A DNA stretch of 64,000 nt from Glycine soja (GCF_004193775.1 NC_041004.1:32512411-32576410), one strand, 5' to 3'. Positions 48,881-60,002 are shown, numbered from the stretch's first letter. The notes: generated from the letters alone by a model not told the origin. Numbers and translations are program-made.

Positions 48881-50041
48881 TTTCAGACAAGTGGCCTCAG
48901 ATATCTTAAGAAGAGCGCTTGAATTAAGATATTACAAACTATTTCCCCAATTAAAAATTCTACTTTGATTTTAATGCAAGTTCAAAGTTCCCTTAAAGAT
49001 AGATTTCTAAAAGATGATTCAAAATAACCAATCTGAATGTAAATGTAAAGCAACAATATATAAAAGAGTTTAAGGGAAGAGAAAGTGCAAACTCAGTTTT
49101 ATACTGGTTCGGCCACACTCTTGTGCCTACGTCCAGTCCCCAAGCAATGCGCTTGAGAGTTCCACTATCTTATAAAAGCCCTTTACAAGTTCTGAACCAC
49201 ACAAGGACAACCCTTTCTTTGTGTTCAGATTGCTTTACAACAAGAGACCCTCGGTCTCTTAATCCCTTTTCAGAAGTAAGAAGAAGAGAAGAAGAAATCT
49301 CTCTTGAAAGAGATAGATTGAACAATGAAAGACTCAAATAATTTCTTATTGAATTGTAAGTGTTTTGGCCAATGAATATTTTAGAGGATAAGACAATTTT
49401 TCTTTTGAGAGGATAAGACTTTTTGTTCAGAAAAACTCTAAGCAAATTCGTGTTCTAAGTAACATATAAATAGACCTTTGATGGTCATTCAAAAACCATT
49501 TGAACAGATGTGACTCTTGGAAATTATTTTCTGAAAATCTCCTCTGGTAATTGATTACAAGAATTGTGTAATCGATTACAGGCTTTAAAATTTGTATAAA
49601 AAACGTTCAATAATTGCAGGTAATTGATTACCATCCAAGTGTAATCGATTACACATTGTAAAATTTGAATTCAAATTTCTAATAGTTGTTATAAATAGTT
49701 TCAATTGCTGGTAATTGATTACAATACTCATGTAATCGATTACATGCTTTCAAAAATATTCAAAATAATTTTAAAAGCATTTCAGGATGTAATTTGGCCA
49801 CTAGTAATTGATTACATCTTCTGGTAATCGATTACCAAAGAGTAAATCTTTTGTGAAAACATTTTAGCTTAAATTCTTTGGCCAAACTTCTTGTTGTTTC
49901 AACTTGGAACTCCCTTCCTAAGTCTCTAGAGATTATCTTGATCATATATCTTGAATTTGTTGGATTCTTGTCTTGAATTAAACTTGAGAAGCGCATGATC
50001 CTTTGGCATCATCAAAACATAAAAATGTCTTTGCTTCTACA
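48881..50041 (-). repeat. Copia 5' LTR
   Basis: Same length and order as the 3' LTR; its inner end reads CTTGTCTGAAA instead of CTTGTCTAACA, so two terminal bases are mutated. Confidence 0.95.
49547..49835. promoter_or_regulatory. Paired palindromes GTAATCGATTAC in the 5' LTR
   Basis: Counterparts start at 49547, 49568, 49620, 49641, 49711, 49732, 49804 and 49824, with the same 21, 21, 21 and 20 spacing. Several show single-base decay (GTAATTGATTAC). Confidence 0.7.
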
Positions 50042-50745
50042 AATTTAAATTTGTTAGTTTTGAAAAATATAGAAACAAATTTTAAAGTGATAATAAATTT
50101 GTTAGTTTTAAAAAATGATTGAAATAAAATTTTAATATATTTTAAAATTGTTAGTTTTTTAAAAAAATTAAAACCAAAATTTAAAATATATTAAAATTCT
50201 TAGTTTTAAAAAATGATTGAAACCAAATTTTAAAATATATTAAATTTGTTAGTTTTAAAAAAATGTTCAAACCAATATTAAAAAGATATTAATTTTTTTA
50301 GTTTTAATAAATATTGAAACCAAAATTTAAAATAATTTAAATTTGTTAGTCTTAAAAAATATTGGAACAAATGTTTAAAAGTGATAATAAATTTTTTAGT
50401 TTTAAAAAATGATTGAAACCAAAATTTAAAATATATTAAAACTGTTAGTTTTAAAAATGATTGAAACCAAATTTTAAAATATATTAAATTTGTTAGTTTT
50501 AAAAAATATTCAAACAATATTAAAAAGATATTAAATATTTTAGTTTTAAAAAATTGTTGAAACTAAAATTTAAAAGATATTAAAATTGTTAGTTTTAAAA
50601 AAATTGTTGAAACCAAAATTTAAAATATATAAAAATTTGTTAGTTTTAAAAAATATTGAAACCAATTTTTAAGAGATATTAAATTTGTTTGTATTGAAAC
50701 CAAAATTTAAAATATTTTAAAATTGTTAGTTTTAAAAAATATTGT
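50042..50745. repeat. Right piece of the 55-60-bp minisatellite
   Basis: About a dozen copies of TTAAATTTGTTAGTTTTAAA, AAATATTGAAACCAAAATTT with changes in length. The copia element split this array, as the flanking AATTT duplication and the shared unit show. Confidence 0.85.
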
Positions 50746-50752
50746 GCAAATA

Positions 50753-52727
50753 ATGGTTAGAACTAGATGTCCCTGGCGTGCTTTAGGCCGAGACCAATAG
50801 GAAAAGCCCTAGGTAGAAGAGGGGCTAGTGACGATGATAATGATGCCCCCACCGGTGAAAGCCTACCGCATCTACCCGTAGGCAGCAACAAGAGGCGCAT
50901 GTTAAAGAAGGTGTTACTGATGTTGAGGATTTTCCATACGGACCCCATGACATATCAGTTTTGAGAGATTTTGAAAATCACATTGCTTTGAGAATTTGGA
51001 ATGGAGAAGTATGTAAATCTTAAAAGAAAAAACATAAAGCACGTAACTTAGAACTTATTATTTTTTTGTTACATGATTGATATTATTGTTTTTAGGAACA
51101 TCCTGAGCAAAAGCTATCTTCCCACGGAAGGAAGATGACTAAGTTCAGCTGGCCTGCTCCAGAGATTTAAGGCCTTGTGGCTGCCAGCCGACTAAGTCCT
51201 TTGATCCCATGTTTCCTAGATACGGGCGATTGAGGACTTATATTTGCTTTCGTGGAATGCTAGCATAAGGAAACTAGTAGTTTCCATTTTCTCGTAGGAG
51301 AGGTGACTATCAACTTGGATGATGTGGCATCGTTGTTGTATTTGTCGATCATAAGGGTGTTCCATAGCTTCAAGCAGCTTCATGTCGACAACATTGTCTA
51401 TATGTTGGTGGAATTACTCGAGGTTAGCACTGCAGAGGCAAGAGCTGAGACGATTCAATGTCATGGCTCTTATGTTCGACTATCCTGCCTATGAGACATG
51501 TATTAGATGAAAATCAACGCATGTCACTGGATCATAGCAGCGCAAGCGTATTTGCTACATCTGCTTGGATGTATACTCTTTGCTAACAATAGTGTCACAC
51601 ACGTGCACGTGGTATTCTTGGATGCACTGTGTGACTTGATGCAGAGTGAGACTTACACTTGGGGTGTTGTTGCACTTGTGTATATGCATGATAATTTAAA
51701 TAAGGCATCAAAGAGCACGACGAGGCAACTTGTAGGATATATCACTCTGTTACAGGTTAGTTGACATGTTAATAAAACATTTTTTTTCATTGGCTTTGGT
51801 TATTATATGTTGTCACTTATTTTAATGAATATGTTTGCAAAATATTTGTAGTGTTGGATCTACGAGCATTTCTTGTTTATTGGTTCTGCCATAGCTGTCA
51901 AGGATTATGACTAGCGGAGACTGCGTGCATGTCGATGGACCTCTAGCAAAGCATTACCTATGTCGACGTATCGTTGGCATCTAGATAGACTGACCCCTAA
52001 TGTTGTGTGTTGGATTCCATATGGTGACCACCATTCATTTAGAGAATTTGAGGTCATCTCCTTGTTTTCTGGCCATCTCAGATGGGGCCCCTTGACGGTT
52101 GTTCACCAACCGAAGAGGATTGTACGATAGTTTGGGTACATCCAGACCATTCTGCTACATACAGTTGCGCCTTCGACTTCTGTTGAAGAAATGGATGTTA
52201 GATGGATGCAGTTCAGTGACTATATTGCACCTATAGGGCAAATTTGTGTAGTATATGGTCAGTGTTCGCCAGATTACATGAAGTGGTTCTACATGATTTC
52301 ACACCCGCTTATGACTCCGGCACAGCCAGGGGATCCTCCTAGAGTTCTCCCGGTTCAGCACTATGACACATTTGTTAAACCAGATGTGTCTCAGCAACTG
52401 GTGGTGGTAGCGGCACCTAATGAACCAGACGTTGATGTGCATCATCCTCGACATGTAGTGGTAATATATTTTTTCTGTTTTTTGTGTTTGTTGTTTTGTT
52501 TTTTTATTTTATTACTAACAATTTTTATGCTTGTTTTTTTCACTTACTGGGATGGTTATGTAGCAATTGTTAATAAATTGGAGAGGCTACTAAACCTGAG
52601 GATCTTGATCGAAGGAACAAAAGTCTATATTGTTACTGAAGAATGTCTGAGCATCGTTAGAAGCTACATTGGCCAACCAACTAGAGGTCACAAATCAAGG
52701 CATAGGCGGCATATGGACGATCATTGA
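50753..52727 (+). pseudogene. Plant mobile domain (MAIN-like, transposon-type) gene
   Basis: The start ATGGTTAGAACTAG at 50753 gives MVRTRCPWRALGR, followed by a polar linker. The plant mobile domain runs from about 51110: SSHGRKM, VTINLDDVASLLYL, FHSFKQLHVDNIVYMLVELL, AEARAETIQCHGSYVRLSCL, CHWIIAAQAYLLHLLGCILF, THVHVVFLDALCDL, TRQLVGYITLLQ, then after an intron (about 51756-51850) CWIYEHF, RWGPLTVVHQPKRIVRQFGY and GQICVVYGQCSPDYMKWFYM. The last exon (52562-52727) ends HRRHMDDH. The domain occurs in MAIN/MAIL proteins, needed for transposon silencing and genome integrity, and in a transposon-borne branch inside MULE and other elements. Several stops (near 50798, 51170, 51225, 51490 and 51910) and frameshifts make this copy dead. 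Intron positions are my estimate. Confidence 0.85.
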
Positions 52728-52939
52728 AGTTTTTTTTGCCTTATATATGTTATTTTTAATTTTATAGATATTTTTTTATTTGGTACATTTATTTATTGAC
52801 ATGGACATTTGGTTAATTTATAAATTTGGTATGTTACTTACGGACAAGTGGTTAATTATTTTATATAAATTTTTTGTTATCTGTTTATCGTTAATTAGCC
52901 ATTAATGTTGATTTGAGCAACAAATTAATTTATCACTAA

Positions 52940-53243
52940 CAAATTACGAATGCATGTTTTTTGCAACATTTAAGCATCATAAATCATTTTCAAACTTGAC
53001 AACACATTGTGAATTGCATGCGTCTATTTAAAAAAATCAATACTACACCTACATACTGACATAGAAATGACTACTCAGTTATTTTAGTTCTGATAGTAAC
53101 AATGCATGTCTGATGCAACATTAAAGCATGAAACAACATTATTGTACTTGACAACACATAGGAAGTGGCACGCGTCTATTTAAAAAAAATACTGCACCAA
53201 CAAAACTAACATTCAATTGCCTACTCAGTTATTTAAGTCTAAT
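52940..53243 (+). repeat. 152-bp tandem duplication upstream of the MULE companion ORF
   Basis: Landmarks AATGCATGT-TGCAACATT, ACTTGACAACACAT (52994 and 53146), CGTCTATTTAAAAAAA and CTACTCAGTTATTT recur 152 bases apart. Each copy ends with a TATTTAAA box-like string, so a duplicated promoter is plausible. Confidence 0.75.
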
Positions 53244-53336
53244 GGAACAACATCTATAAATACCACAAAAACACTCTCAACAATTACACATTCTCACGCA
53301 ATCTACCTTTAGAAACCAAATTGTAATCTCAAAATT

Positions 53337-54200
53337 ATGACATTTTTGGGAGAAACAAGCAATCAAACCATTGTCAACACCATATTAGCTTTTATTTTTC
53401 CAAATGGATCAATTATTCACAACGAGTCTGGTGTTTATTTCCAAAGTCCCACTCCGATACCCATGAGAGTTCCTAATGATTGTAGTTTTGAAATACTAAA
53501 GAGCGGAATGCACAATACACTTCAACTAACCAACGATCAATATTTGGATGAAATTTACTACTGACAATCATTCGCAGATGCAGGTAACCAATTTGTCTTT
53601 CAATCTATGCAATTGAAAAATGATGATGATGTTAACACAATGTTAATGTGTAATGATCAATACTCATGTGTTGGCCTGATTGAGTTATTATGTACCATTG
53701 ATAGAACATCGAATGGTATATTAAACTTACATCAAGTCACTATAACTCCTACTCATGATGTCCTCCTATATTACAACGGGAGGTGGTACATGCCACGCCA
53801 AGGCGACTTTGTGGGTTACTCGTTCATAGGAAAAAATCCAAAAGAATTTGACATTCCTTCGAGATGTAGCATTGACGGACTCAAGGATGTGATCAAGCAA
53901 GTTGCACCTCAAGGGATTCCCCCTTATGGTATTCATGAATCACAAACAATAAGACAATTGTTTTTTGACAGCCAAGTCATTCTGAGTATTCATAAAAAGT
54001 TATCAAATTTGAAATAATTAAGTTGAAAACTGACGATGACGTGCTGAAGGTCTTAGTATAGTCTAACTACTGGAAACGATTTTGCTCAATAGAAATTTTA
54101 GTTGTTTTTAGTAAACAAGTAACCAAAATGGAAGGCAACATGTCTCGATCGCAACATGATTCAATGCAAAATTGGTATTATTTAATTGTATTTTTTGATG
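53337..54200 (+). pseudogene. MULE companion ORF (element-specific protein), disrupted
   Basis: Starts MTFLGETSNQTIVNTILAFI. A TGA at 53562 replaces an amino-acid codon, then the same frame continues QSFADAGNQFVFQSMQLKND, LLYYNGRWYMPRQGDFVGYS, FDIPSRCSIDGLKDVIKQVA and PPYGIHESQTIRQLFF. Near 53995 the frame shifts by one base and resumes as IIKLKTDDDVLKV, then an in-frame TAG. The repeated QLKNDDDVNTML / KLKTDDDVLKVL shows an internal two-fold repeat. I know this protein type only as the N-terminal or separate ORF of legume Mutator-like elements; its function is not established. It lies divergent to the transposase, which reads toward it from the other strand. Confidence 0.65.
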
Positions 54201-54439
54201 CATTTTCGGTTTGTTTCAACTCTCTTTTAAGTTAATGTAATGCTTAAATTGATGTCCATTAGCTAATGGAACCGGATGTTTATTATTTTCAAAGTACTTA
54301 TTTATGTCCTAACTTTTTAAAGTTATATTAACAAAGCAACACAATTAGTGGAAATAACATGGATAACATAACAAAATGCCAACAAAATAAATATTTATAG
54401 AAACGTCAGTGGAAATAACATATTTTATTTTCATTCTTT

Positions 54440-56600
54440 ACCTAAATCAACAAATTCAGTTTTTAGCTTGGACAAATTTGTGTAACGCTGCATTCTACCT
54501 ATGTATGGGGTGGTCCACTACTTTGCCTGATAATGGCAATGTGTATTCCACAACAACACGAATGGTGGTAAAGAATAATGGTCTCATAAAAAAACTTGTT
54601 ACATAACCACAAACAAATTCAATGTAAGATAACCAACAACATAGTCAACATTTATACTAACATAATAATTATGCAATTACCTAAACAAAATAATTCTCAT
54701 ACACATGATCAATGCATATTACACGATGCACAAAAGAATCTGGTGGTGGTTGACTTCTAAGAGGAAAAAATGTCATGTTTTGTTTTTGTGAAAGAGAAAC
54801 AACGATCATGTTGTATCATGAAGCAATGACATATTTCATATCCATAATATTCATCCACTTGTCTATGGTAACCTACATGTAACAGACAACACATACCGGT
54901 TACTTAAATGTTATTTTAAGAAAAAGTTACATAACAATAAGCTTACGCACCATAGATAATCCGTCAACAAGTAGGGAATGCTTTAATTCCTTAAATCTCT
55001 TTATGCCACCAAGCAGGTTGATATACTTTTCCGACTAGCTTATGAGTTCTTTATGCAGATGATTGTGCACCAATGACCATGAATCTTCACCTATACCCAA
55101 TAAGGCAACTATTGCACGGTAACCACAATTACCATCCACTTTGACATCAATAATGTTTTAAATAGAATCCTGGATGCACGGATGAAATTGATCCAACATT
55201 GGAATATTTTGTCTCTATATTGGATGCTCAGATGATGACGCACTACGTTTCACTGAAGAATTACTATTTTGTACAGAGTGTAATGCATCAACATACTCCC
55301 AATAAGACGGATTACATTTTGTTGACTTTTGTTGTTTGGTCAACGATTTTTTTGGAGCACCTTTGGTCTTCACCTTTTCTGGAGAAGGACACAAAGTTCA
55401 GATCAGGATAAGCAATTTCCCGAAGCTTTTTCTTCAAATGTACTTTGTCACAAACATCGAGTTGCTCAAATCATTTTGATATGATTTCCATCTCCTCAGT
55501 TATGGTCACCTCAGCCTCACATAACCCTTGATCTGAAAAACTGAGTCTACGCCAAAAAATGTGGATTGTCTCTATTGGTATGGAGCCAACAACATATTTA
55601 GACAACTCACATGCACATGAAAGACCATGGGTAGTCCTCATGACACATCTACAACGTGAAAGGTTTTTATCTGCATAAGTTACACGTTCATACTCAACAA
55701 CAATTTCATTTAAAGCGTACCTTGATACCATGCCAAGTAATTTTTTTGTACAAGGTAACTTTAAACACATGTCCACTGACGTGCGTACTTGTCTCAAAAG
55801 ATGCTTTAATTTGGGTGTGTTGAAGTGTCATCATGTTCATTGCTTCCCAAACACTGCATATGTCACCAAAACTGTTTTGTAGAAGTCTCTTTAATGACCA
55901 ATGAGCACTCTCAATCCTACAAATGAAATATACAACAACGTATAAGCAACCGCAATGTTTTCAATTAAGGCAACACTTAAACAAATCAACACAAACAAAA
56001 AATAATATTCATACTTGTTAGTAGTTGTGTTTCCTAGATGCATCACTTTGTTAGTCCATGTTTTAACAAATTTTTCTTTGTGTGGAATCACCCATGTTTG
56101 GCACACATAGTCGACAAACATAGATCATGGAGAGCAAGTCATTTCAAAGTTCTTAAGATACTCATTAAAATCACTCTCACATGGACAGTCAACCAAACTC
56201 CCCCAATCCTCCATCATATAATCCCATGCATTTTTTTTGTGTCTAACCTCATTATCACGGTAACAAATCCAATTTCATGAGTCACCAATCGAGCCCAATG
56301 TAAAACTTCATCACGGGAACCAAACAAATATAACATAATTCAAAAAAGGTCAGAGATTAATGAACATTTATGTAATATAATTATTGTACCAACAACAAAT
56401 TAGACAAATACTTGAGAAGTATTAAAGGCATCAAAGCAATCAACGTGTTCTACTTTCACGTCGGTATCTTCCTCATTTTTAACATTCATATCAACTTCTT
56501 CAGACATGATGGTATCATACATCCACTGTTCTTCATCCATTTTAATAAAACATTTAACAAATTCAATGATAAACAAAAGACAACTAAAAAAATTATACAA
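54440..56600 (-). pseudogene. MULE transposase remnant lacking its DDE core, fused to an OTU-like protease domain
   Basis: The minus-strand start MDEEQWMYDTIMSEEVDMNV (from 56540) is the N-terminus; the next segment (HWARLVTHE...) jumps at about 56245 to WRIGGVWLTV/MEDWGSLVDCPCE-type sequence, so the catalytic core with its acidic triad is deleted. Then come RIESAHWSLKRLL (55920-55880), and 55797-55471 with CRCVMRTTHGLSCACELSKY, the zinc (SWIM-like) region, ending ITEEMEIISK. Downstream, after a stop-rich linker, 55140-54690 encodes an OTU fold: DVKVDGNCGYRAIVALLG (catalytic Asp-Cys), EDSWSLVHNHLHKELIS, FKELKHSLLVDG, QNMTFFPLRSQPPP and VICIDHVYENYFV, where the expected catalytic His is Tyr. 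C-terminal LWNTHCHYQAK / WTTPYIGRMQRY closes it at about 54450. Several stops show it is dead. Confidence 0.8.
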
Positions 56601-56636
56601 TCACCTCATTTGTTATTGACACAAATATAGCTCTAT

Positions 56637-56638
<2 letters not shown>

Positions 56639-56727
<89 letters not shown>
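56639..56727. repeat. (AT)n microsatellite, about 88 bp
   Basis: Pure AT dinucleotides just upstream of the transposase start. Confidence 0.96.
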
Positions 56728-56729
<2 letters not shown>

Positions 56730-56842
56730 CCACATAATACATTTTCACTACATATTTTCATAAATATATTGAATTATAAAAAATAAAAAATAATATTATA
56801 ATTAAACAAATGACCAATAAATATCATATAAATTTTAATAAA

Positions 56843-57200
56843 TACATCATTCAATTAAATATTAAATTTGTTTAATTATCATTTGTTGTACTAAGCATCT
56901 AAATACATCATTCAATTAAATATTATATTTGTTTAATTTTCAATCATTGTAATAAACATCTAAATACATCATTTAATTAAATATCAAATTTTTTAATTAT
57001 CAATTGTTGTAATAAACATCTAAATACAATATTCAATTAAATAACAAATTTATTTAATTATCGGTTGCTATAATAAACATCTAAATACATCATTCAATTA
57101 AATATCAAATTTTTTTAACTATCAATTACTATAATAAACATCTAAATACAACAGTCAGTTAAATATCAAATTTGTTTAATTATCAAATTTTGTAAATAAA
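56843..57200. repeat. 61-bp minisatellite near the right end of the MULE, about six copies
   Basis: Unit: CATCTAAATACATCATTCAA, TTAAATATCAAATTTGTTTA, ATTATCAATTGTTGTAATAA. Starts near 56843, 56896, 56958, 57019, 57080 and 57140. The sequence differs from the left minisatellite although the unit length is similar. Confidence 0.85.
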
Positions 57201-57253
57201 TTAAATGTATAAAAAAATTCTAAATAAATTATAATTTTTTAAAAAATTCAAAA

Positions 57254-57355
57254 CATACGGATTGACAATTCGTATGGCCATACGAATTGTCAATCTCTGT
57301 GGTTCATACGTATTAACAATCCATATGAACTATACAGATTGTCAATCTGTATGTT
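57254..57355. repeat. MULE right subterminal palindromes (CATACGGATT)
   Basis: Successive inverted repeats: CATACGGATTGACAATTCGT-ATG (57254-57276), CATACGAATTGTCAATC, CATACGTATT-AACAATCCATATG and ATACAGATTGTCAATCTGTA. They mirror the left subterminal cluster. Confidence 0.8.
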
Positions 57356-57573
57356 CTGGAAAAAAATTACGCATCTCTTTTTTTTTTGCGATGAAAAAAC
57401 GTCAAACTTTATCGTATATTCGTAAACAACGCACTACACCACCGAAGACAACAAAAGCTCAAAAAATGACGCTAACAGAAGCAAGTTACATTAAGAGAGT
57501 GCGACGTAAAAAAAAAGACATTGTAGAAATGAAAAACCTGATTTGCTATTTATAACTAAGGATATTTTTGATA

Positions 57574-57629
57574 TTTTAAAAATTTGTTGGGTGTACCAGC
57601 AAAAATATTGGGTGCCCCAAGCAGTTTCC
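57574..57629 (-). repeat. MULE right terminal inverted repeat
   Basis: Reverse complement begins GGAAACTGCTTGGGGCACCC and continues AATATTTTTGCTGGTACACC, matching the left end position for position. Confidence 0.85.
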
Positions 57630-57638
57630 TAAACCAAA
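57630..57638 (+). other. MULE target-site duplication, right copy
   Basis: TAAACCAAA, identical to 40748-40756. Confidence 0.85.
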
Positions 57639-59640
57639 TTACCAAAAACACATTCTCTCTTCCAATGTTTTCCAACTTGGGAAACAAAACAATGTTTCGT
57701 GCGGTAGAAGTTGTCCTCATACAAATGCATACATGTATCTTTAATATAAATTTAGCCCTGCAAGTTCAGGATTTTTTAATTTTAATCTATAAAGCACAAA
57801 TTTATGAAAACTAAAAATAAATAAAAAATATTAAAGGGACTAAAATTAAAAAAAAAAGGACTATAAATGAAGCAAAAAATTTGTAGGATCTAAAATTGAA
57901 AAAAAAAATATAAATTTACCGTAAATAAATTAAAATTTAAGCATATAAATTTAATACATATATTATTAGTTTACATGATAATATTAATGGTATGTATTAT
58001 TAGTTTTGTTAACGGAAAAATTTGAATTTACAACTTTTTTTTTCTTTTATTCTCTTTATCATTAGACCAATCATATATTTCTTACTTAGTATCGAGTTTA
58101 ATAACGCTGTAAAAGACTCTACCATCTCCATACGCCCACATTTTCCTACTTTTGCATTTTAGCACTTTGCATCGCCAATAAATATGATCAGGGTGTAGTA
58201 TAGTTGATGAGACGTGGACGTTGAGTCCATGGAGCACGTCACATGTAATATTCTAATCGCATGAAATTATTTGTGATGGCCTCACAAAGTTTACATGTTT
58301 ATTTGACGAATTAACCAGAACTGGCCTGGAACAATGATTGCATGCTTTTGGCAAAAGAAACCAAAAACCACCAAACCAATTATCATGGATTTATTTTGGT
58401 TTATTGGCAATGTGATGTCATTTTATCTTCTTTTTTTTGTGTTTTCTTGTTGTTCCTGTCATAAATAGAACGGGTAATCATTTTTATGGTGAAGGGTCTC
58501 TTACTTTATTGAAGGGCCTTTTGTTTGATGTTTCTTACCAAAGTCTTGGGAGTGTGAGGATTTGACCGAGCCAAGTGGTACATACAAAAGACATTCTGAT
58601 GCTTAAGTGAGTATTCAACTTAGAATTATTGATGATATATAATGAGTAAGTGAAAATGAATTAATCCTCTTACCCAAGGGGTTCACCCTTTTTTATACTA
58701 ACCTTACTAGACCGTCTATCAGATCATGATTACTAGTTGAGTAATACTCATCCTGATCATGCTTAAACACTCTTAATCAAGTGATCACCCCTAAGCAGTC
58801 TTAATGGTGATTATCATAACCGAGTGGTGCTCATTGTTCACACATGTTGAAGGCCGAGATATATGAATATTTAGTCGAATGATGTGTTCAATTTAAATGT
58901 GTCAGATGTCTCTTCGGCCTGACCGGATACTTTATCTGGTATACTTGTATTTTAATTCCTAAAATAATATTTTATTTATGTTTAATTTTGTTTTTTTATT
59001 GGATATTATACTATGCATATAAATTTAATTATATAACACAAAGAATCGAAGTATCGAGAAATATCAACGAAAGGTAGCAAGATCAACAACTTTAGGCTGT
59101 GATCAATTTTAAAAACTTTTTTAGTGATTATAAATAAATAGTTATAAAAATATTATATTAATTTTTTATTTTCTATTAATAGAATCAATAATGTGAGTAC
59201 ATGAATCAATTCGACAGCATCCTCTGAATATGATTGAACCTCCACTGCATGAAAGCCACCGTTGCTAATCTATAATGTTTATTGTTAGAACAAAATTAAT
59301 TTAATTTAAAATAAATTTTATTAACATTCATTTAATCGCATACTTAATGATCTATAGAAAACCAAATACATTGACACTCAAATAAACAATGATATGTTTT
59401 TCCTTGTATATAAGATTGATTATATATTTATATTAATTGTTTGTCAAGTGTTCAAAAATCCTTAAGTAGAAATATTTCTTTTACCAATATTTTATAGAAG
59501 CAATCGTATATATAGTTTTATTAATGATAAAACTTAATTGCAATATTATATTTAGTTTGTTCTGCAATTAAAATAGAAATTTTATCTCAATAACTTATAC
59601 AATATACGCATGTTATTAAAGTAAACACTAATTCTAATCG
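57639..59640. other. Intergenic DNA, nothing firmly recognised
   Basis: A GC-richer stretch at 58540-58960 (with GACCGAGCCAAGTGGTACAT) has the look of a repeat or element end but no partner in the window. No gene is supported. Confidence 0.45.
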
Positions 59641-59665
59641 GAAAACCACAGTTCATATACTCTAA

Positions 59666-59880
59666 AAAATTCCATGCAACTTGAGCAAGGACATTTTGAG
59701 TAGCAACTTTGAATTTCTTTATTGCCTCAACAAGAGGTTTATAAAATGACACTCATGACACACATTCATATCTAACCAAGCGCAGCGAGAACAACTCTCT
59801 TTCTGAATTCTAACTAAAACTAATTCTTTCTGCTCCTCATAAATTTCCTTTTGTTTTATCCTCTCGATGGTCACACTAAT
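59666..59880 (-). pseudogene. Cyclin-T fragment
   Basis: The minus strand reads IERIKQKEIYEEQKELVL, then in a shifted frame ERVVLAALG, then DMNV, then [20 protein letters not shown] and AWN. This is the order of the helical cyclin-box part of plant T-type cyclins, the regulatory partners of CDK9-like kinases in transcription elongation (the family shows IKQKE-YE-QKELI ... [29 protein letters not shown]). At least two indels break it and the rest of the gene is not nearby. A duplicated or captured exon is likely. Confidence 0.75.
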
Positions 59881-59974
59881 ACTTCATAGAATCATTTGTA
59901 TAGTTTGATGTGAAACCAATAATTTTTAAAGTTTGAGTTTGAACTTAACTGAGAATTCTTCTTTTTGTAGGAAA

Positions 59975-60001
59975 CTAGAATAGTACTCGTGCTTTGCACG
60001 A
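59975..60001 (-). other. Second Helitron-like 3' terminus (orientation minus)
   Basis: Minus strand TCGTGCAAAGCACGA (6-bp stem, 3-base loop), then GTACTATT, then CTAG followed by T. The layout equals the 3' end of the large Helitron. The element would extend to the right; I could not find its TC end. Confidence 0.5.
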
Positions 60002-60002
60002 T

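Larger units (their letters stand above)
41601..50041 (-). mobile_element. Complete Ty1/copia LTR retrotransposon (8441 bp)
   Basis: Two direct 1161-bp LTRs (41601-42761 and 48881-50041) flank an internal region read on the minus strand. The 5-bp target duplication AATTT is perfect (41596-41600 and 50042-50046). The 5' LTR is the right-hand one. A Met-tRNA primer site and a purine tract sit in the right places. Gene order gag, protease, integrase, RT, RNase H defines copia; long LTRs and gag coiled-coil suggest the SIRE/Maximus lineage (inference). About two dozen differences in the first 330 aligned LTR bases, counted by eye, mean it is not recent. No env-like ORF fits between pol and the 3' LTR. 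Confidence 0.95.
40757..57629. mobile_element. Mutator-like element (MULE) with PMD and OTU genes, interrupted by a copia element
   Basis: The left end GGTGGTTATTTTGGGCATCT and the reverse complement of the right end GGAAACTGCTTGGGGCACCC align base by base, continuing AACATTTTTACTGGGACACC / AATATTTTTGCTGGTACACC. Both ends are bounded by the 9-bp direct repeat TAAACCAAA (40748-40756 and 57630-57638), the target duplication length typical of Mutator. Total length is 16873 bases, 8.4 kb once the nested copia and its duplication are removed. The body carries a plant-mobile-domain pseudogene and a companion ORF on plus, and a transposase/OTU remnant on minus. All three are damaged, so movement would need help from elsewhere. 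Confidence 0.88.
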
